A DNA stretch of 64,000 bases from Streptomyces spiroverticillatus (GTDB lineage: Bacteria > Actinomycetota > Actinomycetes > Streptomycetales > Streptomycetaceae): assembly GCA_014650415.1 (NCBI GenBank), contig BMUX01000010.1, forward strand, positions 186,001 to 250,000, read 5' to 3'. Position numbers and translations under genes: made by a program. The notes beneath the pieces were generated by a model. That model did no database searches. It was given only the letters and a program-made list of their open reading frames with translations, and was not told where the DNA came from. This document shows positions 57,126-64,000 of the stretch, piece by piece (the stretch's first letter is position 1; every line of letters starts with the position of its first letter).

Positions 57126-58061
57126 TCAGCCCTTCCGCATTCCGCGCAGCTGCACGGTGTAGGCGACGATCGCGGTGATCACGCCCATGACGATCGCCAC
57201 CGTCGCGGCGTAGTTGTGCTGCTGGCCGGAGAAGGACAGCGAGTAGGTGTAGAGGTTCGGGACGAAGTCGGTGGTGATCGCGTTCGGCGCGAGCTTCTGG
57301 AGGATGCTCGGTTCGTTGAAGAGCTGGAAGCTGCCGATGATCGAGAAGATGGTGGCGATGACCAGCGCACCCCGGATCGCGGGGAGCTTCACGGAGGTCA
57401 CGATCCGCCACTCGCCCGCGCCGTCGAGGGCGGCGGCCTCGTACAGCGAACGGGGTACCACTTTGAGGGCGGAGTAGAAGATCAGCATGTTGTAGCCGAC
57501 GAACTCCCAGGTCACGATGTTGCCGATGGAGGCGAGCACCAGGGAGGGGGAGAGCGGGTCGGGGAGCGTGATGCCGAAGGCGTCGTTGATGTTGCCGACC
57601 AGGCCGAAGCGGGTTCCGTAGATGAACCCCCACATCAGGCTCGCGACCACGGCGGGCACGGCGTACGGCAGGAAGACGGAGATCCGGAAGAACGCCTTCC
57701 CGTAGAGCCGCCCGCTGTCCACCGCGAGCGCCACCAGCAGCGCGATGCCGAGCATCACCGGTACCTGCACGGCCAGGAAGAGCCCGACCCGGCCCACACC
57801 CTCCCAGAACCGGGGGTCGGTCAGGGCCTGCGTGTAGTTCTCCAGGCCCACGAAGGACGTGCCGCCGATCAGCTTGTCCTTGAAGACGCTGAGGTAGAGG
57901 GCGTAGCCGATCGGGGCGAGGAAGACCAGGGCGAACACCGCGACGAACGGGCCGAGGAAGCCCCACCCTGCCAGCGACTGCCTGCGAAGGCGCCGCCGGG
58001 ATCGGGGAGTTGGGGCAGGTGGTGGTGAAGCTGCCCTGACTGACGTCGGCAGGAGCGTCAT
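57126..58061 (-). CDS. Sugar ABC transporter permease (MalF-like)
   Basis: A 311-residue CUT1 permease with six membrane helices. It has SLAGWGFLGPFVAVFALVFLAPIGYALYLS at the start, FVGLENYTQALTDPRFWEGV, and the EAA loop SLYEAAALDGAGEWRIVTSVKLPAI. NEPSILQKLAPNAITTDFVP and a late TVQLRGMRKG close the chain. First gene of the oligosaccharide-uptake operon. A LacI-type operator lies about 100 bases upstream of its ATG, so it is probably repressed by the LacI protein encoded upstream on the same strand. Confidence 0.9.
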   Translation of the reverse strand: MTLLPTSVRAASPPPAPTPRSRRRLRRQSLAGWGFLGPFVAVFALVFLAPIGYALYLSVFKDKLIGGTSFVGLENYTQALTDPRFWEGVGRVGLFLAVQVPVMLGIALLVALAVDSGRLYGKAFFRISVFLPYAVPAVVASLMWGFIYGTRFGLVGNINDAFGITLPDPLSPSLVLASIGNIVTWEFVGYNMLIFYSALKVVPRSLYEAAALDGAGEWRIVTSVKLPAIRGALVIATIFSIIGSFQLFNEPSILQKLAPNAITTDFVPNLYTYSLSFSGQQHNYAATVAIVMGVITAIVAYTVQLRGMRKG

Positions 58062-58161
58062 GGTGGGTTCCTTGAGTCGATGGACCGACCGGTCGATGAG
58101 GGAACGGAGGAAGGGCCCACTGGCCGGAAACGGCCGGTTCGGGGGCGCGCCGACGAGTTCA

Positions 58162-58175
58162 TGTTTACGTAATCA
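58162..58175. promoter_or_regulatory. LacI-type operator upstream of the oligosaccharide transporter
   Basis: TGTTTACGTAATCA is one of three sites in this locus matching TGTTkACGyAAnCA. It lies about 100 bases upstream of the first permease gene. The central ACGT/CG step and flanking TGTT/AACA halves are typical of LacI-family operators. Confidence 0.6.
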
Positions 58176-58424
58176 TCGGTAGCGCGATGGTGACACTCCC
58201 ATGGGTGACCGTCAAGCGTCTGAACTCGGGCCGGTGGCACGGGAGTCGGGATGTTCGGGGTCCGCTGGGCCGGTTCCGTGTTCGAGGACCCGGACGCGGC
58301 GGCGGCCGCAGGATGCGCGGCGGGCTCCGGCTTCGCGGCGGGCGGTCGGCGCAGGGGTGGGGTGTTCGACCTGATCAGGGGTGGGAAAGGAGCCGGGCGC
58401 GGTGTCGCCCGACCCCTGGAGGAA
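58176..58424. other. Spacer between transporter promoter and lacI-like gene
   Basis: No gene is visible. The region is very GC-rich and has one modest hairpin near its right end (CGGGCG/CGCCCG, 6-base loop), about 14 bases past the lacI-like stop, which could end that transcript. With the transporter promoter it forms a 363-base gene-free stretch. Confidence 0.45.
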
Positions 58425-59468
58425 TCAGCCCCGCGCGGGCGAAGCCGTGCTTCCGCGCACCACCAGCGCGGGCTCCACGGCCATCCGGCGCGGCCCGTCC
58501 GACCTGCCCTCGATCTGGTCGAGCAGCAGCCGTACGCAATGCCTGCCGACGAGGTCGAAGTCCTGGCGCACCGTCGTCAGCGGCGGCTGGAAGAAGGCGG
58601 CTTCCGACATGTCGTCGAACCCGGTCACGCTGACGTCCTGCGGCACCCGGCGGCCCGCCTCGTGCAGCGCCCGCATCAGGCCGAGCGCCATCTGGTCGTT
58701 GGCGGTGAACACCGCCGTCACCTCGGGCCGGGCGGCCAGCTCCTGGCCCACCCGGTAGCCGGACTCCGCGCTCCAGTCCCCGTGCAGCACCTCGGGCAGC
58801 GGGGCTCCGGCCGCCTCCAGCGTCGTACGCCAGGACTCCGTACGGCGGCGGGCGGCGAAGGAGTCGCGGGGGCCGGCCAGGTGCCAGACCGTGCGGTGGC
58901 CGAGGCCCAGCAGGTGGGTGACCGCGCTGTGCGCGCCCAGCGCCTGGTCGAAGTCCACGTTGGCGTACGCGTGTCCGGCGTCGCCGTCCGCGACGACCAC
59001 CGGCATCGACGGCGGCAGGTGCAGCGAGGTGGTGTCCAGCATCTGGGACTCGATCAGCACGATGCCGTCCACGGACTGGAGCATCAGATGCTGGAAGGCC
59101 TCCTGCACCGCCGCCTCGGTCTGCGCCCGTACGCCCATGAAGTTGATGGAGAAACCGGCCTCCCGGGCGGCGTCGGCGACGGCGCCCAGGGTGCGGGCGT
59201 TGCCGTGCGCGCCGACGTCGAAGCTGATCACGCCGATCGCGCCGAAGCGGCCGGTGACCAGGGCGCGGGCCGCCGTGTTGGGCCGGTAGCCTAGGGTCTT
59301 CATCGCGGCCAGGACCTTCTCCCGGGTGGCCGCGTCGACGTTCGTACGGTTGTTGGAGACGCGGGAGACGGTCTGCGAGGAGACCCCCGCGAGCGCCGCG
59401 ACGTCCGCCATCGAGGGCCACTGCCTGGCCGGCCGCGAACGGGGTGTCCTGGCCTTCTTCTCCGTCAT
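58425..59468 (-). CDS. LacI-family transcriptional repressor
   Basis: A 347-residue LacI/GalR regulator. The helix-turn-helix is MADVAALAGVSSQTVSRVSNNRTNVDAATREKVLAAM near residue 20, with hinge helix PNTAARALVTGR. The sugar-binding core has IGVISFDVGAHGNARTL, DGIVLIESQMLD, FTANDQMALGLMRALHEAGRRVPQDVSVTGFDDM and ends VVRGSTASPARG. It most likely responds to a galactan or galactose-type sugar. The ATG follows AAGGGA. Three copies of one operator motif flank it, before itself, before the transporter operon and before the GH43 gene. Confidence 0.92.
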   Translation of the reverse strand: MTEKKARTPRSRPARQWPSMADVAALAGVSSQTVSRVSNNRTNVDAATREKVLAAMKTLGYRPNTAARALVTGRFGAIGVISFDVGAHGNARTLGAVADAAREAGFSINFMGVRAQTEAAVQEAFQHLMLQSVDGIVLIESQMLDTTSLHLPPSMPVVVADGDAGHAYANVDFDQALGAHSAVTHLLGLGHRTVWHLAGPRDSFAARRRTESWRTTLEAAGAPLPEVLHGDWSAESGYRVGQELAARPEVTAVFTANDQMALGLMRALHEAGRRVPQDVSVTGFDDMSEAAFFQPPLTTVRQDFDLVGRHCVRLLLDQIEGRSDGPRRMAVEPALVVRGSTASPARG

Positions 59469-59543
59469 GCGCGCGTCCCTTGCACCTGAAGTCCGTGCTG
59501 CTGAGGGGAACACGGCATTTCAGCAGCTCCTGCCGCATGCGCA

Positions 59544-59557
59544 TGTTGACGCAACCA
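59544..59557. promoter_or_regulatory. LacI-type operator upstream of the lacI-like gene
   Basis: TGTTGACGCAACCA matches the locus consensus and lies about 75 bases upstream of the lacI-like start, on the spacer it shares with the GH43 gene. It suggests autoregulation. Confidence 0.55.
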
Positions 59558-59651
59558 CCAGCGACGGTCAAACCCGTGGGGGTTCGTGTGAGTTCTTGTC
59601 GGGAGCCTTGACAGGTCCCCCAGGGGTCTCCCAATCTCTCCAGGGCACAGG

Positions 59652-59665
59652 TGTTTACGCAAACA
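59652..59665. promoter_or_regulatory. LacI-type operator upstream of the GH43 gene
   Basis: TGTTTACGCAAACA, the most symmetric of the three sites (only the centre is asymmetric), lies about 60-70 bases upstream of the GH43 start, where it would overlap the promoter. Confidence 0.65.
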
Positions 59666-59723
59666 TCATTCGGCGGAATCCGCGCTGTCACCGTCCTGGT
59701 GTGCCCCCCACGAGAGGTGCTTG

Positions 59724-61181
59724 ATGCACAGGTACTCGATGCGACGAATATTTCCGGCCAATGCGCTCTGCGCGGCTCTGCTGGCCGCGCTGCTCCTGAC
59801 GCTCCTGGGCGCCACGGGCACCGCACAGGCGGCCCCGGTCACCCTCACCAACGCCACCCAGTTCAAGGACCCGCAGGGCAACCCCGTGCACGCGCACGGC
59901 GGCGGGGTCGTCCGGGCCGACGGCTACTACTACTGGTTCGGCGAGAACCGGAACGCGGACAACAGCTTCCGCTACGTCTCCGCCTACCGCTCCAAGGACC
60001 TCAAGAACTGGGAGTTCCGCAAGCACGTCCTCAGCCAGGCGACCGACCCCGAGCTGGCGACCGCCAACATCGAGCGTCCCAAGGTCATGTTCAACAAGGC
60101 CACGGGGAAGTTCGTGATGTGGATGCACAAGGAGGGCAGCGCCACGGACTACAGCGAGGCGCGCGCCGCGGTCGCCGTCTCCGACACCGTGGACGGGGAC
60201 TACGCGTGGAAGGGGAGCTTCCGGCCGCTCGGGCACATGTCGCGGGACATCACGACGTTCGTCGACGGTGACGGGGCCGGCTACATGATCTCCGCGGCGA
60301 ACGAGAATCGTGATCTGCACGTGTACCGGCTGACTGCTGACTACACCGGCATCGAGTCCCAGGTGCAGAAGCTGTGGGCCGGGCAGTCGCGGGAGGCGCC
60401 CGCCATGTTCGTGCGCGACGGCGTGTACTTCCTGCTGACGTCCGGGGCCACGGGCTGGTCGCCGAACCAGCAGAAGTACGCGACTGCCGGCAGTGTCACC
60501 GGGGAGTGGAGCGGGCTCACGGACATCGGCGACGACACGACGTACGGGTCGCAGACGGCGTACGTGCTGCCGGTGCAGGGGAGTGGCGGGACCACGTTTC
60601 TGTACATGGGCGACCGGTGGGGGAACTCCATGGGCGGGACGGTCAACGACTCGCAGTACGTGTGGGCGCCGCTGTCCTTCCCGACGAGGACGACGATGAG
60701 GATGGAGTTCTTCCCGCAGCTGACGGTCGACGCGGCGGCGGGGCGGGTGACCGGGATCGGGAGTTGGGAGACGCTCACTGCTCTGCACAGCGGCAAGTGT
60801 GCGGACGTGGCGGACCGGGCGGTGTGGGACGACGCGCCGGTGGTGCAGTGGGGGTGCGGGTGGCGGAGCTTCAACCAGGAGTTCTGGTTGAAGGGGGTCG
60901 GTGGTGGTGAGGTGCAGATCGTTGCGCGGAACAGTGGGAAGTGCCTTGCGCCGAGGGGTGGTTCGGCGGTGGACGGTGCTGTTGTCGTGCAGGTGGGGTG
61001 TGACGGGGGTGCGGGGCAGCGGTGGGTTGTGTCGCGGGACGGGGATGGGGTTCGGGTCAAGAACGGCGGTAAGTGTCTGGACGTGTTGAACCAGTCCCGG
61101 GGGGACGGGGCGCCGTTGGTGTTGTGGGAGTGCAATTCCGGGGCGAATCAGGTGTGGAAGAGGGGTGTGGTGGGGGGTTGA
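59724..61181 (+). CDS. Secreted GH43 exo-beta-1,3-galactanase-like enzyme with ricin-type CBM13
   Basis: A 485-residue exported glycosidase. The signal peptide (1-36) ends GTAQA. The five-bladed GH43 domain (~40-345) has HAHGGGVVRADGYYYWFGENRN, NIERPKVMFN, SREAPAMFVRDG and TYGSQTAYVLPV. The blade-one aspartate is replaced by HAH, as in subfamily 24 exo-beta-1,3-galactanases, which attack the arabinogalactan backbone. The last ~130 residues form a ricin-B/CBM13 domain with QW-type repeats (SGKCADVADRAVWDDAPVVQWGC). That domain uses GGT/GTT/GGG codons far more than the catalytic part. The ATG follows GAGAGG; an adjacent TTG is possible. Confidence 0.87.
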   Translation: MHRYSMRRIFPANALCAALLAALLLTLLGATGTAQAAPVTLTNATQFKDPQGNPVHAHGGGVVRADGYYYWFGENRNADNSFRYVSAYRSKDLKNWEFRKHVLSQATDPELATANIERPKVMFNKATGKFVMWMHKEGSATDYSEARAAVAVSDTVDGDYAWKGSFRPLGHMSRDITTFVDGDGAGYMISAANENRDLHVYRLTADYTGIESQVQKLWAGQSREAPAMFVRDGVYFLLTSGATGWSPNQQKYATAGSVTGEWSGLTDIGDDTTYGSQTAYVLPVQGSGGTTFLYMGDRWGNSMGGTVNDSQYVWAPLSFPTRTTMRMEFFPQLTVDAAAGRVTGIGSWETLTALHSGKCADVADRAVWDDAPVVQWGCGWRSFNQEFWLKGVGGGEVQIVARNSGKCLAPRGGSAVDGAVVVQVGCDGGAGQRWVVSRDGDGVRVKNGGKCLDVLNQSRGDGAPLVLWECNSGANQVWKRGVVGG

Positions 61182-61208
61182 TCCGTGCGGGGCGGGTGGG
61201 GGTGCTGT

Positions 61209-61362
61209 TCGTGCCGGGGGCGCTGCCCCCCCGGGCCCCCGGATTTCGCCCCGGTCCCGCCCCTTTCCCTAAAGCGCTTGCCGCGCGGCTTGGTTTTGGG
61301 TTGCTCGCGCCCACGCGGCGGAGCCGCAAATCGACAGAGCCCCGCGCCCCTGCGGGGCACGC
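61209..61362 (-). repeat. Dispersed intergenic repeat A, long inverted copy
   Basis: On the minus strand it runs aggggcgcggggctctgtcg, gatttgcggctccgccgcgt, caagccgcgcggcaagcgct, aaggggcgggaccggggcga and a final ggcagcgcccccggcac. It thereby combines blocks of the 24.1 kb and 38.1 kb copies. It fills most of the 206-base gap between the GH43 and GH30 genes. Confidence 0.78.
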
Positions 61363-61387
61363 CTTCACCTTCTCAAGGAGACTCAGT

Positions 61388-63352
61388 ATGGTCCGTTCGA
61401 CCCGAGCTCTTGGACTTCTCGTTGCCCTCGGCACCCTCGCCGCGGCCGCCCCAGCCGCTCAGGCGGCTGCCGAAGCGCCGCGCACCATTCGGCTCGATCC
61501 CAGTTATCAGCAGGCGCCCTTCCAGGGGTGGGGGACCGCCCTCGCCTGGTTCGCCAACGTCACCGGGGGGTGGCCCGACGCCCAGCGGCAGCGGCTCGCC
61601 GATGCCCTGTACGGGGCCGACGGTCTCGGCTTCACCATCGCCCGCTACAACATCGGCGGCGGCGACAGTCCCGAGACCGCGCCCTACATGCGGCCCGGCG
61701 GAGCCGTTCCCGGGCACTGGAACCGGCCGGGCGGCGAGTCCCCCGACTGGTGGAATCCGGCCGAGCCCACCCACTGGAAGTCCGGCGCCGACGCCAACCA
61801 GGTGTGGTGGCTCAAGGCCGCCAAGGCGCGCGGGGCCCGCACCTTCGAAGCCTTCTCCAACTCCGCCCCGTACTTCATGACCCGCAGCGGGAAGGTCTCC
61901 GGCGCAGACGTCCCCTGGGAGGACAACCTCCGCTCCGACCAGTACGACAGGTTCGCCGCCTATCTCGCAGGCTCCCTGGCCCGGGTGCAGAAGTCGGCAG
62001 GGGTCGGCTTCGGTTCCGTATCGCCCGTCAACGAGCCGAATACGGACTACTGGAAGGCGGGCGGCCGGCAGGAGGGGTCGCACTGGGACCCCGTCTCCCA
62101 GGCTCGTATGGTCACCGCCCTGCGTTCCGCGCTCGACGCCCAAGGACTGCGCACCCCGATCGCCGCCATGGACGAGACCAACCCCGACAAGTTCCGGGGG
62201 AATTGGGAGAGTTACGAGGGTGGAGTGCGGGGTGCGGTCGGACAGCTCAACACGCACACGTACGGGACGGGGGGCCGCACCGGTGTCCGGGACATCGCCA
62301 AGGGTGAGGCGAAGCGGTTGTGGATGTCCGAGGTCGACCTCGGCGGCAGCGTCCCGCAGAGCTTCACCGACATGAGCCCTGCCCTCGACCTGACCCGCCG
62401 CATCAACGACGACATCCGCGAACTGGAGCCCAGCGCCTGGGTGTTGTGGCAGGCCGTCGAGGACTACGAGAACATGACGCCCGGCCGCGAGAACTCCAAC
62501 TGGGGGCTGATACAGACCGACTTCACGCCGGAGAACGCCGCCACGGAGCCCCTGCGCAAGAACAAGAAGTACTGGGCGATGGCGAACTACAGCCGTTTCG
62601 TCCGGCCCGGTGCGCGCGTCATCAATACGGATGACACCGACACCCTGGCCGCCCTGTGTCCGAGTGGGCAGGGCGCGGTCGTCGTGCACACCAACGCCAC
62701 CGGCGAGGCGCGGGAGATCAGCCTCGACCTGACCGGCTTCGGCAGCGTCGGCACCGGGGCCGTGCAGCGGCACGTCACCGACGGCACCCGCGACCTCCAG
62801 CGGGACTTCGACCTGACGCTCACCGGAAAGACCCTCAAGGCCACCGTCCCGCCGGGCTCGGTCACCACCTTCGTGCTCCCGCAGGCGAACGGGGTGAACC
62901 CCAAAGCGGCCACCACACCCGCCGGCGCCCCGCGGCGGATCGTCAGCGACCACAGCGGGCTCGCCCTGTCCACGGTCACCGCCGACGGCCGCACCGCACC
63001 CGTCCAGCGCACCGCCGACCCGGCCGACACCGCCCAGCAGTGGACCTTCACCCCGGCCACCCCGGGCAACTGGAGCCACACCGCCGCCTACCGCATCACC
63101 AACACCAAGACCGGCAAGGCACTTTCCGCCTCGGGTGACGCGCTCACGCTTGCCGCGCCCGACAGCTCGGCCGCCCAGCAGTGGATGCGCTCCACCACCG
63201 GCGACGGCCGCACCACTCTGGTCAACCGCGCCACCGGGAAGCTCCTCGACGTCTTCAACGAGGCCACCCACGACGGTGCCGAGGTCGGGGTGTACCGGCC
63301 GACCACCGGGCGCAACCAGTCCTGGACCCTGCCCGGTGCCGCTACTGGCTGA
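61388..63352 (+). CDS. Secreted GH30 endo-beta-1,6-galactanase-like enzyme
   Basis: A 654-residue exported glycosidase. The signal peptide (1-27) ends AAQAA. The GH30 (alpha/beta)8 barrel has FQGWGTALAWFANVTGGWPD, ARYNIGGGDSPE and FSNSAPYFMTRSGKVSG. Acid/base E216 is in SPVNEPNTDYW, and nucleophile E315 in LWMSEVDLGG. A beta-sandwich and C-terminal ricin-type repeats (about 510-650, SDHSGLALSTV, GRNQSWTLPG) follow. This pattern fits subfamily 5 endo-beta-1,6-galactanase, which cuts the side chains of type II arabinogalactan. The ATG follows AAGGAG. A strong bidirectional terminator comes after it. Confidence 0.88.
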   Translation: MVRSTRALGLLVALGTLAAAAPAAQAAAEAPRTIRLDPSYQQAPFQGWGTALAWFANVTGGWPDAQRQRLADALYGADGLGFTIARYNIGGGDSPETAPYMRPGGAVPGHWNRPGGESPDWWNPAEPTHWKSGADANQVWWLKAAKARGARTFEAFSNSAPYFMTRSGKVSGADVPWEDNLRSDQYDRFAAYLAGSLARVQKSAGVGFGSVSPVNEPNTDYWKAGGRQEGSHWDPVSQARMVTALRSALDAQGLRTPIAAMDETNPDKFRGNWESYEGGVRGAVGQLNTHTYGTGGRTGVRDIAKGEAKRLWMSEVDLGGSVPQSFTDMSPALDLTRRINDDIRELEPSAWVLWQAVEDYENMTPGRENSNWGLIQTDFTPENAATEPLRKNKKYWAMANYSRFVRPGARVINTDDTDTLAALCPSGQGAVVVHTNATGEAREISLDLTGFGSVGTGAVQRHVTDGTRDLQRDFDLTLTGKTLKATVPPGSVTTFVLPQANGVNPKAATTPAGAPRRIVSDHSGLALSTVTADGRTAPVQRTADPADTAQQWTFTPATPGNWSHTAAYRITNTKTGKALSASGDALTLAAPDSSAAQQWMRSTTGDGRTTLVNRATGKLLDVFNEATHDGAEVGVYRPTTGRNQSWTLPGAATG

Positions 63353-63361
63353 GGTCCGTCC

Positions 63362-63402
63362 GGCCGGGTGCCGACCCTCTCACCGAGGGTCGGCATCCGG
63401 CC
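63362..63402. terminator. Bidirectional terminator between GH30 and GH35 genes
   Basis: An 18-bp stem, GGCCGGGTGCCGACCCTC pairing with GAGGGTCGGCATCCGGCC (17 of 18 as Watson-Crick pairs plus one G-T), has a 5-base loop and TTT on the plus side. It lies between the two convergent stops. Confidence 0.88.
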
Positions 63403-63413
63403 TTTCCGTGTGC

Positions 63414-64000
63414 TCACTCGTCCGTCGGGCCCAGGTCCGGCTGCTCCCGGAACGACACCGTCCGGGTGCCGGGCGCCGCGTGCAGTTCGAGGACGACCAC
63501 CTCGTTGTCCCCCTCGCGCAGAACCGGCCACGGCACGTACAGCGACCGCTGCGGCCCCCGCGACCAGTACCGGCCGAGCGCGAAGCCGTTCACCCAGGCG
63601 TTGCCCTTGGTCCAGCCGTCCAGGTGCAGGAAGGTGTCCGCGACCCGGTCCAGCGTGAAAGTGCCGCGGTGGAGGGCGGGGCCGACGCGCGGCGCCGTCG
63701 TGGCGGTGAAGCCGAGGGCGTCGAACGAGGTCAGGGGGAGGGGGCGGCTCGTCCAGTCCAGCAGCTCCGCGCCGTTGAGGAAGGCCCCGCCGGGGAGCCC
63801 CTTGCGGTCGTGGATGCCGGGGCCGTAGTTGACCCGGCCCTGGTTCTCCACCAGCACCCGCAGCACGCTTCCTGCCCGGGGGACGGCGAACGCGAGGGCG
63901 TGCTCGTGGTTCTCCCGCTCCAGCACCCCCACCGGCTGCCCGTCGAGGAAGACCTGGGCCCGGTCGCGTACCTCGGGCAGGTCCAGCAGCGCCGGACCGG
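63414..64000 (-). CDS. GH35 beta-galactosidase, C-terminal part (cut by window edge)
   Basis: About 195 C-terminal residues are present; the gene continues beyond the right edge. Visible blocks match the jelly-roll end of GH35 beta-galactosidases: RDRAQVFLDGQPVGVLERE, VLVENQGRVNYGPGIHDRKG, GWTKGNAWVNGFALGRYWSRGPQRSLYVPW and GDNEVVVLELHAAP. It would split terminal beta-galactose from oligosaccharides made by the upstream galactanases. Catalytic residues lie outside the window. No signal can be judged. It converges on the GH30 gene. Confidence 0.87.
   Translation of the reverse strand, partial: GPALLDLPEVRDRAQVFLDGQPVGVLERENHEHALAFAVPRAGSVLRVLVENQGRVNYGPGIHDRKGLPGGAFLNGAELLDWTSRPLPLTSFDALGFTATTAPRVGPALHRGTFTLDRVADTFLHLDGWTKGNAWVNGFALGRYWSRGPQRSLYVPWPVLREGDNEVVVLELHAAPGTRTVSFREQPDLGPTDE

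Noticed and set aside
1..64000. tRNA, rRNA, CRISPR array or insertion sequence
   Set aside because: No cloverleaf with a GTTCGA loop in a suitable context, no regularly spaced repeat-spacer units and no transposase or integrase-like frame were found by eye. A tRNA or IS search program would be decisive.

Overview
The window is about 70% G+C. It has GTG and ATG starts, many 4-base ATGA/GTGA gene overlaps, a SapB-type lanthipeptide (ram/amf) locus, a DasR-type chitinase promoter and intergenic repeats typical of Streptomyces. It is almost certainly a Streptomyces chromosome segment. I found no rRNA, tRNA, CRISPR array, transposase or phage gene.

Left part (1-19.7 kb): mostly single accessory genes. 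They include the tail of a methyltransferase, a spermidine-synthase-like protein, an SGNH esterase, a mycothiol-dependent-type DinB protein and acetyltransferases. At 4952-7511 a tight three-gene set encodes an RsbQ-like hydrolase, an RsbP-like PAS/PP2C phosphatase and a STAS anti-anti-sigma protein. Next come a TetR regulator with a palindromic operator, an AlkD-like HEAT protein, a Nudix hydrolase, a membrane glutaredoxin, a WYL regulator divergent from a DUF3224 gene around a perfect 18-bp inverted repeat, an AlkZ-like glycosylase with a QxQ motif, a DedA protein and a secreted cholesterol-oxidase-like enzyme.

Centre (19.9-27.1 kb): a complete SapB-like class III lanthipeptide locus. It has a LuxR regulator with an in-frame TTA codon (ramR), two half-size ABC exporters (ramB, ramA), a 47-residue precursor with six glycines before the core (ramS) and the three-domain synthetase (ramC). 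Immediately beyond, 27.4-33.6 kb, six translationally coupled genes form a stressosome-like signalling operon: RsbR, RsbS, RsbT, an ATPase-PP2C fusion, a hybrid histidine kinase and a receiver-PP2C phosphatase.

Right-centre (33.6-50.7 kb): a two-HTH MerR regulator divergent from a DUF6194 gene, an LCP cell-wall ligase, a 2'-5' RNA ligase-like phosphodiesterase, a second AlkD-like protein, a thioredoxin fold lacking its CxxC, a GH18 chitinase under a dre-like site and a SUFU-domain protein. Then comes a lipid-flavoured group: an alpha/beta hydrolase, a degenerate cytochrome P450, a PlsC-type acyltransferase, and a coupled acyl carrier protein and ketosynthase. NAD synthetase, a penicillin/AHL acylase and a cold-shock-like protein follow.

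Right end (50.7-64 kb): a carbohydrate locus that fits type II arabinogalactan use. It has an arabinose/ribose-type ABC transporter, an oligosaccharide ABC transporter, a LacI regulator, a GH43 exo-beta-1,3-galactanase-like enzyme, a GH30 endo-beta-1,6-galactanase-like enzyme and a GH35 beta-galactosidase cut by the window edge. Three near-identical operator-like sites connect the LacI gene, the oligosaccharide transporter operon and the GH43 gene.
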